Under the pieces are notes generated by a model, which was not told where the DNA came from, did not search any database, and saw only the letters and a program-made list of their open reading frames with translations. A stretch of DNA of 14,961 nt from JBNKLG01 sp050292235 (lineage in GTDB: Bacteria > Pseudomonadota > Gammaproteobacteria > Chromatiales > Chromatiaceae), in contig JBNKLG010000071.1 of the NCBI GenBank assembly GCA_050292235.1, positions 1 to 14,961 of the forward strand. The letters are read 5' to 3'. Positions 6,153-12,233 of this stretch are shown one piece after another; position 1 is the stretch's first letter; every line of letters begins with the position of its first letter. The translations under genes were made by a program, and so were the position numbers.

Positions 6153-7274
6153 ATGTCGCTCAATTCCATCGAAGAAATCATCGAAGACCTGCGCCAGGGC
6201 AAAATGGTCGTCATCATGGATGACGAAAACCGCGAGAATGAAGGGGATCTGCTGATGGCTGCGGATTTCTGCACCCCGGAGGCGATCAACTTTATGGCCA
6301 CCCATGGCCGCGGCCTCATTTGTCTGACCCTGGAGAAGGATCGCTGTCGTCAGTTGCGCCTGCCTTTGATGGTGGAATCCGACGATGTCCTGGCAGCGAC
6401 CAATTTCACGGTCTCTATCGAGGCAGCCGAGGGGGTTACTACTGGCATCTCAGCGGCGGACCGTGCCACCACGGTGCTGGCGGCAGTCAAGGGTGATGCC
6501 CGTCCCGAAGATCTGGTGCAACCTGGTCACATCTTCCCCCTCATGGCTCAGCCAGGTGGGGTGCTGGTGCGTGCCGGTCACACTGAAGCGGGTTGCGATC
6601 TGGCCCGCTTGGCGGGGGTGACTCCGGCGGCGGTGATTGTTGAGATCCTGAACGAAGACGGCACCATGGCGCGGCGACCCGATCTGGAGGTCTTTGCCAA
6701 GAAGCATGATCTCAAGATCGGTACCATTGCTGATCTCATTCACTATAAGGTCAGTAACGAACACACCATTGAGCGGTTGAACGATTGCCCACTCCAAACC
6801 GCCTATGGTGAGTTTCGGTTGGTGGCCTATCAGGACATCATCGATTCCGAACTACATCTGGCACTGGTGATGGGCACGCCCAACCCCGAAGAGCCTACTC
6901 TGGTGCGGGTGCATATGCAGAACAGTCTCTGTGATCTCTTTGCCACTCAGGGCTGCGATTGTGGTCTGCCGTTGGAAAAGGCCATGGCACAGGTGGCCAG
7001 GGCAGGTGAGGGTGTGGTGGTGGTATTGCGCAATCATGACAGCGCTCGTGAGATTGTGCAACGTATCTCTGAGATGGGTCAGCATGCCGAAGGCTCATCC
7101 AAAGAAACCAGCGAGCCTGAGTCGGCTCGCGTATTGCGCACCTTCGGCGCCGGGGCACAGATTCTGGCGGATTTGGGGGTGCGCAAGCTGCGTATCATCA
7201 GCGCCCCTAAAAGTTTGCAGGGACTATCCGGCTTCGACATGGAAGTGGTGGAATACGTCGAACCTGAACACTGA
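6153..7274 (+). CDS. ribBX: RibBX: DHBP synthase fused to a degenerate GTP cyclohydrolase II-like domain
   Basis: The N-terminal half (about 1-203) is 3,4-dihydroxy-2-butanone-4-phosphate synthase, which supplies the four-carbon unit for lumazine. It has the acidic metal loop DDENRENEGDLLMAA (23-37), GRGLICLTL (52-60) and RAGHTEAGCDLARLAG (140-155). The C-terminal half (about 207-369) aligns with GTP cyclohydrolase II but is altered. The zinc motif keeps only GCDCG (267-271), with Asn where the first Cys should be, and the catalytic LRQEGRGIGL segment is replaced by LRNHDSAREIVQRI (292-305). This matches the RibBX variant known in Proteobacteria, in which GCHII activity is lost. No clear Shine-Dalgarno precedes the ATG. 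A 5-bp hairpin (7276-7294) separates it from ribH. Confidence 0.93.
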   Translation: MSLNSIEEIIEDLRQGKMVVIMDDENRENEGDLLMAADFCTPEAINFMATHGRGLICLTLEKDRCRQLRLPLMVESDDVLAATNFTVSIEAAEGVTTGISAADRATTVLAAVKGDARPEDLVQPGHIFPLMAQPGGVLVRAGHTEAGCDLARLAGVTPAAVIVEILNEDGTMARRPDLEVFAKKHDLKIGTIADLIHYKVSNEHTIERLNDCPLQTAYGEFRLVAYQDIIDSELHLALVMGTPNPEEPTLVRVHMQNSLCDLFATQGCDCGLPLEKAMAQVARAGEGVVVVLRNHDSAREIVQRISEMGQHAEGSSKETSEPESARVLRTFGAGAQILADLGVRKLRIISAPKSLQGLSGFDMEVVEYVEPEH

Positions 7275-7312
7275 GACGCCGAATGCAATGGCGTTCTAAC
7301 TGAGGAATATCC

Positions 7313-7780
7313 ATGTCTATTCAAAAAATCGAAGGGGATCTGCGGCTTGAAGGCCAGCGGATCTGTCTGCTCATTGCCCGTTTCAACCACTTCATCGTTG
7401 ACCGTTTGGTGGAGGGGGCAGTGGATACACTGCTGCGTCACGGTGCCAAATCCGAAGAGCTGACCCAGGTTTATGTACCCGGTGCCTTTGAGCTGCCGCT
7501 GGCGCTGGAAAAGGTCGCGGCCAAAGGTGAGTACGCTGCCATCATTGCTCTGGGTGCCGTGATTCGTGGTGGAACCCCCCATTTTGAATATGTCGCCAGT
7601 GAATGCGTCAAGGGCATGGCCCAGGGTATGCTTAAGCATGGTGTGCCGGTGGCCTTTGGCGTGCTGACCGTAGACAGCATCGAACAGGCCATCGAGCGTG
7701 CCGGTACCAAGGCAGGCAATAAGGGCGGGGAAGCGGCTTTGGCAGCCATCGAGATGGTCAATCTGATGACGCAGCTTTGA
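7313..7780 (+). CDS. ribH: 6,7-dimethyl-8-ribityllumazine synthase
   Basis: RibH condenses the RibD product (after dephosphorylation) with dihydroxybutanone phosphate from RibBX to make lumazine, usually as a large icosahedral or pentameric shell. The 155-residue protein has the family motifs IARFNHFIVDRLVEGA (21-36), YVPGAFELPLAL (54-65) and GAVIRGGTPHFEYVA (81-95) with catalytic His90, then FGVLTVDSIEQAIERAG and NKGGEAALAAIEM. GAGGA at 7302-7306 gives a well-spaced ribosome binding site. Next to nusB, as in Escherichia coli. Confidence 0.98.
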   Translation: MSIQKIEGDLRLEGQRICLLIARFNHFIVDRLVEGAVDTLLRHGAKSEELTQVYVPGAFELPLALEKVAAKGEYAAIIALGAVIRGGTPHFEYVASECVKGMAQGMLKHGVPVAFGVLTVDSIEQAIERAGTKAGNKGGEAALAAIEMVNLMTQL

Positions 7781-7814
7781 TCGGCGTTTTTACCATGACG
7801 ACAGGATCACTGCT

Positions 7815-8243
7815 ATGAGCCAAAAGCGTCACAAGGCGCGCATCATGGCTATGCAGGCCATCTATCAATGGCAGCTCATGGCCCACGAGCCGGAGGAGAT
7901 CTGTCGCCAGTTTCGCGAGCGGGAAGAGAACAAGGGCTATAGTGTTAGCTTCTTCCAGCAACTGGTGACCGGGGCCATAGCAGAGGTGACGGCTTTGGAT
8001 ACGGCGATCACCCCTTTGTTGGGTCGCTCTATTGCCTCTCTGGATCCAGTGGAACGTGCCATCGTGCGCCTGGGTACCTACGAGTTGACCCACTGTCTCG
8101 AAGTGCCCTATCGGGTGGTGATCAATGAGTGGGTGGAGATTGCCAAGGGCTACGGTGCCGAGCAGGGCCATCGTTTCGTCAATGGGGTGCTGGATAAACT
8201 GGTTCCCGATCTGCGCGCTACCGAGATGAGCGCCAATAACTGA
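7815..8243 (+). CDS. nusB: Transcription antitermination factor NusB
   Basis: NusB pairs with NusE (ribosomal protein S10) on boxA RNA for antitermination of rRNA operons and supports early ribosome assembly. The 142-residue all-helical protein shows the expected KRHKARIMAMQAIYQWQL at the N-terminus, and LDPVERAIVRLGTYEL, VPYRVVINEWVEIAKGYG and GHRFVNGVLDKL toward the C-terminus. The ribosome binding site is AGGA at 7803-7806. thiL starts 7 nt after its stop. Confidence 0.97.
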   Translation: MSQKRHKARIMAMQAIYQWQLMAHEPEEICRQFREREENKGYSVSFFQQLVTGAIAEVTALDTAITPLLGRSIASLDPVERAIVRLGTYELTHCLEVPYRVVINEWVEIAKGYGAEQGHRFVNGVLDKLVPDLRATEMSANN

Positions 8244-8250
8244 GATCGCC

Positions 8251-9222
8251 ATGGCCCTGGGCGAGTTCGATCTCATCACAGCCTTTTTCTCTGATCTGGG
8301 TCTGCAACGGCCCGATGTGCTGCTGGGCGTAGGTGACGACTGCGCCCTGCTGCGACCACCGCCTGATCGTGATCTTGCCCTGAGTTGCGATACTCTGGTC
8401 AACGGGGTGCATTTTTTCTCCGATGTAGATCCCAGGTCTCTGGGCCATAAGGCCCTGGCGGTCAATCTTAGCGATCTGGCTGCCATGGGTGCCACACCGG
8501 CCTGGGTCAGCCTGCAGCTGACCCTGCCCGAGGTCGATGAAATCTGGTTGGCGGCCTTTGCCCGAGGGTTTGCTGAGCTGGCCCAGTCTGCCCAGATACG
8601 ACTGGTCGGGGGCGATACGACACGGGGGCCTCTGAGTATCGGCATTCAGGTTCAGGGTTTTGTGCCGAGGGATGGCGGTGTTCGTCGCAGTGGTGCCCGC
8701 GCTGGCGATCTGCTTCTGGTCAGCGGCCCATTGGGGGACGCGGCCTTGGGCCTGAAATTGTGCCAACAGCATTGGCAGGCCGACCAGGTGTCAGAGGCGA
8801 TCGTGTTAAGAGCGCTGGAGTGGCCCAAACCGCGTCTGGACTGTCTGCCGCTGTTACGTTGTTTTGCCACCTCCTGCATCGATCTCTCCGATGGTCTGGT
8901 GGCCGATGCTGGCCACATTGCCCGTTCCAGCGATGTGGCAGTCGAAATTCTGGTGGATCAGATACCCAAATCCGTCGCCATGAAACGCTATCTGGCTGAG
9001 ACCGGCGATTTCAATCCCTTGCTGGCCGGAGGGGATGATTACGAGCTTTGCCTCACCGTGTCAGAGCAGAACTGGGAGGAAGCCCGTGCCATGGCTGAAG
9101 AACTGGGCATTGTCTTGTATCCCATTGGACGGGTCATGGCGGGCGAGGGCATTAAATGTCGCTTGCCCAATGGTCAGTCCTGGCGGGTGGCGTCTGCGGG
9201 TTACGAGCATTTTTTCCGATGA
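8251..9222 (+). CDS. thiL: Thiamine-monophosphate kinase
   Basis: ThiL phosphorylates thiamine monophosphate to thiamine diphosphate, the active cofactor. The 323-residue protein belongs to the PurM/AIR synthase-like ATP-binding family. Visible motifs are GVGDDCALL (26-34), LSCDTLVNGVHF (44-55), GHKALAVNLSDLAAMGA (65-81), LVGGDTTRG (118-126), CIDLSDGLVADAGHIA (209-224) and LLAGGDDYELC (257-267), covering the Mg and nucleotide sites. It lies between nusB and pgpA, a conserved neighbourhood, and its TGA overlaps the pgpA ATG (ATGA), consistent with coupled translation. Confidence 0.97.
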   Translation: MALGEFDLITAFFSDLGLQRPDVLLGVGDDCALLRPPPDRDLALSCDTLVNGVHFFSDVDPRSLGHKALAVNLSDLAAMGATPAWVSLQLTLPEVDEIWLAAFARGFAELAQSAQIRLVGGDTTRGPLSIGIQVQGFVPRDGGVRRSGARAGDLLLVSGPLGDAALGLKLCQQHWQADQVSEAIVLRALEWPKPRLDCLPLLRCFATSCIDLSDGLVADAGHIARSSDVAVEILVDQIPKSVAMKRYLAETGDFNPLLAGGDDYELCLTVSEQNWEEARAMAEELGIVLYPIGRVMAGEGIKCRLPNGQSWRVASAGYEHFFR

Positions 9223-9698
9223 AGACCTTGCCATCAGCCGATTGGCGAAACCCCATCCACTGGCTGGCCTTTGGCCTGGGTAGTGGTGCAGCGCCCAAAG
9301 CACCGGGTACAGCTGGCACTCTGGCTGCTCTGCCTTTGGCCTATCTGTTGTCCTGGCTGCCACTGCTGTCCTATCTGCTGCTGGTAGCGGTGTTGTTTCT
9401 GTTGGGTATCTACCTTTGTGATCGCACGGCTAATGATCTGGGCGTGCATGATCATCCGGGGATCGTGTTTGATGAGTGGGTAGGGCTTTTGGTGACACTG
9501 GCAGCGGTGCCGCTTACCTGGTGGTCACTGTTACTGGGTTTTGCGCTTTTTCGATTCTTCGATATCCTCAAGCCCTGGCCCATAGGCTGGTTGGATCGGC
9601 ATGTCTCTGGAGGGCTGGGGATCATGCTGGATGATCTTCTGGCCGGAGGATATGCCTGGTTTTGTTTGCTAGTATTGGGTTTCATTACCCTTGGCTGA
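9219..9698 (+). CDS. pgpA: Phosphatidylglycerophosphatase A
   Basis: PgpA is an inner-membrane phosphatase that removes the phosphate from phosphatidylglycerophosphate to give phosphatidylglycerol. The 159-residue product has GLGSGAAPKAPGTAGTLAAL (19-38), HDHPGIVFDEWVGL (77-90), FRFFDILKPWPIGWLD (111-126) and GIMLDDLLAGG (134-144), the acidic clusters being the catalytic/metal sites. Hydrophobic membrane segments lie at about 36-66, 88-110 and 142-158. The ATG at 9219 overlaps the thiL stop; the open frame extends upstream to 9156, but only inside thiL, so the overlap start is preferred. Confidence 0.95.
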   Translation: MKTLPSADWRNPIHWLAFGLGSGAAPKAPGTAGTLAALPLAYLLSWLPLLSYLLLVAVLFLLGIYLCDRTANDLGVHDHPGIVFDEWVGLLVTLAAVPLTWWSLLLGFALFRFFDILKPWPIGWLDRHVSGGLGIMLDDLLAGGYAWFCLLVLGFITLG

Positions 9699-9713
9699 AA
9701 TTGAGGAGCATCC

Positions 9714-10352
9714 ATGAAGAGAGGGATGACGTTTTTCTTGCTGCTCTGTTCCTTCTCTCTCTGGGCAGAACCTACCATCAGGGTCATGGCTCTGTTCAAA
9801 GATAAGGCATTGTTTGAGATCGATGGTCAGCGCCGTTTATTGAAAGCGGGGCAGGAGAGTCCAGAGGGGGTGCGTTTGCTTCGCTCTAACGGACTTCGTG
9901 CTGAGGTCGAAGTAGAGGGTAGACAGCATATCCTGACCCCCAAGGCCCGTATTGGGGGCAACTACGTTAAACCCAAGTCTAAGGATTACCGTATCGTACG
10001 CGGTAACGATGGGCACTTCCGTACTCAGGGTCAAATCAACGGTCGCTCTGTGGATTTTATGGTGGATACGGGTGCGAGCACTGTGGCCATGAGCGAATCA
10101 ACGGCACGCCGATTGAATATCTCCTATATTGGCAAAGGTACCCCTATGGTCAGCCAGACTGCCTCTGGCTTAGTCAGGTCCTATCGGGTCAAACTGGACA
10201 GCGTGACGATTGGCGGTATTGCCCTGCATCATGTGGATGGTTCAGTGATTGAGGGCAATGCCCCCCCTGAAGTTCTCCTGGGGATGAGCTTTTTGAATCA
10301 GCTGGATATGCAGAACCAGGGGAATGTACTGCTGTTGCAACAAAAATATTAG
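9714..10352 (+). CDS. Exported retropepsin-like aspartic protease
   Basis: The 212-residue protein has a signal peptide (MKRGMTFFLLLCSFSLWA, cut predicted after Ala18) and a C-terminal retropepsin-like domain (about 95-205). That domain carries the single catalytic motif VDTGAS, with Asp118, and a later hydrophobic-Gly segment, VLLGMSFLNQLDMQ. Proteins of this clan AA group act as homodimers because each chain supplies one Asp. The segment 20-95 is not recognised. Substrate unknown; location is probably periplasmic. GAGGAG at 9703-9708 is a strong ribosome binding site, 15 nt after pgpA, so it appears to be the last gene of the operon. A hairpin overlaps its stop codon. Confidence 0.85.
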   Translation: MKRGMTFFLLLCSFSLWAEPTIRVMALFKDKALFEIDGQRRLLKAGQESPEGVRLLRSNGLRAEVEVEGRQHILTPKARIGGNYVKPKSKDYRIVRGNDGHFRTQGQINGRSVDFMVDTGASTVAMSESTARRLNISYIGKGTPMVSQTASGLVRSYRVKLDSVTIGGIALHHVDGSVIEGNAPPEVLLGMSFLNQLDMQNQGNVLLLQQKY

Positions 10353-10370
10353 CCCGGACACCATCCGGGC
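10352..10370. terminator. Convergent hairpin terminator between the operon and folE2
   Basis: GCCCGG (10352-10357) pairs with CCGGGC (10365-10370) around a 7-nt loop. On the minus strand the stem is followed by TAATATTTTTG, a usable U-rich tail for folE2. On the plus strand the tail is weak (CGGTTATCCT), so termination of the long operon here is less certain. Confidence 0.65.
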
Positions 10371-10378
10371 CGGTTATC

Positions 10379-11188
10379 CTAATCGTCGTTTTCCTTATCC
10401 CGCTCAATCAGGGCATAGGCCGAGTGGTTATGGATGGATTCGAAGTTCTCGGATTCCACCTTGTAGGCACTGATGCGCGAATCGGCGTTGAGTCGTCCGG
10501 CGACATCGCGCACCATGTCTTCGACAAATTTCGGATTGTCATAGGCCCGTTCTGTGACGAATTTCTCATCCGGCCGCTTGAGCAGGCCAAATAATTCGCA
10601 AGAGGCCTCCGCTTCCACCAGATCGATGAGTTCCTCAATCCAGATAAAATCATTGGCTCGTACGGTAACAGTGACATGAGAACGCTGGTTGTGGGCGCCC
10701 CGATCGGAAATGGACTTGGAGCAGGGGCAGAGGCTGGTGACCGGTACCACCACCTTGATGGACATCTGGGGCTTGCCATGAAGGAATTCACCGATCAGAC
10801 TCACCTCATAGTCGAGCAAACTTTCCACTCTGGAAACCGGTGCTCTTTTATTGACGAAATAGGGGAAGCTCATTTCAATATGACCGGATTCGGACTCAAG
10901 GCGCTCGGTCATTTCTGCCAGCATGTCTTTGAAGGACTCTACCGAGATCTCACGTTCGTGGTTATTGAGAATCTCGACAAAGCGGGACATATGAGTGCCT
11001 TTGAAATTGTGCGGCAGGAACACATACATGTTGAACAAGGCGATGGTGTGCTGTTCACCCTCACTGCGATCCTTGACCCGGATCGGGTGGCGGATATCTT
11101 TGATGCCCACCTTGTTGATGGCAATCTCGCGGGTGTCGCGGCTACTTTGTACGTCGGCGATGGCGGTGTCGGTCACGGCGGTATTCAT
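10379..11188 (-). CDS. folE2: GTP cyclohydrolase FolE2 (type IB)
   Basis: FolE2 converts GTP to dihydroneopterin triphosphate, the first step of tetrahydrofolate (and queuosine) synthesis. It differs from FolE1 in not strictly needing zinc. The 269-residue protein shows the family motifs KVGIKDIRHPIRVKD (26-40), FKGTHMSRFVEIL (62-74), VPVTSLCPCSKSISDRGAHN (149-168; Cys154 a candidate metal/catalytic ligand), QRSHVTVTV and YDNPKFVEDMVRD. It is transcribed opposite to the operon, from a predicted promoter just upstream. Some bacteria keep FolE2 for zinc starvation, but no Zur-box-like site was seen here. Confidence 0.96.
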   Translation of the reverse strand: MNTAVTDTAIADVQSSRDTREIAINKVGIKDIRHPIRVKDRSEGEQHTIALFNMYVFLPHNFKGTHMSRFVEILNNHEREISVESFKDMLAEMTERLESESGHIEMSFPYFVNKRAPVSRVESLLDYEVSLIGEFLHGKPQMSIKVVVPVTSLCPCSKSISDRGAHNQRSHVTVTVRANDFIWIEELIDLVEAEASCELFGLLKRPDEKFVTERAYDNPKFVEDMVRDVAGRLNADSRISAYKVESENFESIHNHSAYALIERDKENDD

Positions 11189-11209
11189 TTCGGCTACTCT
11201 GGATACTCG

Positions 11210-11238
11210 ACTCTAGCCTTGGCATCTTGAAGTGACAA
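11210..11238 (-). promoter_or_regulatory. Predicted sigma-70 promoter of folE2
   Basis: On the minus strand TTGTCA (11233-11238) and TAGAGT (11210-11215) are separated by 17 bp. Transcription would start near 11203, about 15 nt before the folE2 start codon, leaving a very short leader. Confidence 0.6.
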
Positions 11239-11290
11239 GACTAAGGATAGTCCGGTATGGATGGTGGCGAGGCTATTCTCCTGCGGGGAA

Positions 11291-11303
11291 TTGTCTCAGA
11301 CAA
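11291..11303. promoter_or_regulatory. Palindrome in the folE2/CNB divergent region
   Basis: TTGTCT and AGACAA are perfect inverted arms around one C. The left arm could also serve as the -35 of a rightward promoter, with AATTAT (11313-11318) as -10 at 16-bp spacing. Related TGACAAGA octamers occur at 11233-11240 and 11337-11344. Operator function is inferred. Confidence 0.35.
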
Positions 11304-11361
11304 AAAAGAGTAAATTATCCCGGTCTGGGCCGGGCCTGACAAGAAAAATGAGGATGGGCTA

Positions 11362-11853
11362 ATGGGTTTGGAGCATTTGGGTTCCGGTTCGGCATACCGG
11401 GAAGAGTTGGCCGACATGCTGGGAGATCTTCAGTTATTACACGGCTTTAGTCGAAGTGAGCTGGAGAGTATGGCCCCCCATATGACGGCCTTCAAAGCGG
11501 AAAAAAATACCGTACTTTTTACCGAAGGTTCCCATAATGATGCCATGTGGTTTTTGGTGGAAGGGCAGGTGGAGGTGGTCAAAACCAATGATCAGGACAA
11601 ACCCTGTCGTTTAACCACGATTACTGCGGGGAAATCTTTGGGAGAGATGTCGGTGGTTGATGGTATGCCCTATTCGGCCACTGCGGTGACAGTTGTTGAC
11701 AGCCTGTTGATTCATCTCACCAAAAGGGATTTTGAGGCCATTTGTCAAACCACCCCGAAGCTGGGTGTCAAACTGTTGCAGCGTTTGGCTCGGCTGATGA
11801 GTTTGCGACTGCGTCAGACCAGTGGTGCCTTGGTGCAGTTGGCAGAGAGTTAA
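11362..11853 (+). CDS. Stand-alone cyclic-nucleotide-binding-domain protein
   Basis: The 163-residue protein is almost entirely one CNB (CAP_ED) fold, about 20-150: LLHGFSRSELESMAPHMTAF, VLFTEGSHNDAMWFLVEGQV (51-70), then LGEMSVVDGMPYSATAV (93-109) and a helical C-terminus. There is no DNA-binding helix-turn-helix, so it is not a CRP/FNR transcription factor. The phosphate-binding cassette keeps Glu95 but has Tyr-Ser where the canonical ligand-contacting Arg (PRSAT) would be. Canonical cAMP binding is therefore doubtful. The ATG has a good ribosome binding site, GAGGA (11350-11354). A 5-bp GC-rich hairpin (11319-11334) sits in the leader. Function unknown; a regulatory or protein-interaction role is inferred. 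Confidence 0.85.
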   Translation: MGLEHLGSGSAYREELADMLGDLQLLHGFSRSELESMAPHMTAFKAEKNTVLFTEGSHNDAMWFLVEGQVEVVKTNDQDKPCRLTTITAGKSLGEMSVVDGMPYSATAVTVVDSLLIHLTKRDFEAICQTTPKLGVKLLQRLARLMSLRLRQTSGALVQLAES

Positions 11854-12233
11854 GGATTATCTCTGTCTTTTGCGGTGTTTCTGGCCCTTGAGATCTCCAT
11901 CTGTTCTGCTCTGAAAACCCCTTTTTCTGGCAGGCTGTTTTATCAGCCTGATGAGCCCGGTTTCTCCTTCGATGGCTTATCGATGATGCCTTTTGTTGCT
12001 GTTGAAACAGACAGGCAGAGGTCTCTGAGAAAGCCATGCGTTATCGTGCAAATATGCTATACCTAAACTTGTACTGATCACCTGATATTTAAAGGTATTT
12101 TAGGGGTGATTCAGCGTCTTTCCGCTAGGGACAAAGGCGGGGTTTTAGCTAACTAGGCCGGTTTGAGGTCAGCGCGCATGTGCCTCGTGAGGACTGGTTT
12201 CGATGACAAAAATTTAGAAACAGGGGAATCAAT
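11854..12233 (+). other. 380-nt gap: no gene seen; leader region of the chemoreceptor
   Basis: No convincing coding sequence is present. A 7-bp hairpin CAGGCTG-TTTTAT-CAGCCTG (11931-11950) may mark the end of the CNB transcript, but it has no U tract after it. TGCTATACC (12055-12063) resembles an extended -10. An imperfect inverted repeat, CTGATCACC (12074-12082) against GGTGATTCAG (12105-12114), spans an AT-rich loop. The last 100 nt look like a 5' leader. No known riboswitch was recognised. Confidence 0.5.

Noticed and set aside
7758..8645. 295-codon minus-strand open frame
   Set aside because: It is antisense to nusB and thiL, low in recognisable motifs, and lacks a ribosome binding site.
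9156..9218. Longer pgpA start at 9156
   Set aside because: It would extend pgpA 63 nt into thiL; the ATGA overlap at 9219 gives the standard PgpA N-terminus.
12065..12090. Sigma-28 (flagellar) promoter before the chemoreceptor
   Set aside because: TAAA and CCTGATAT are present but the spacing is 2 nt shorter than the consensus and the -10 match is partial.
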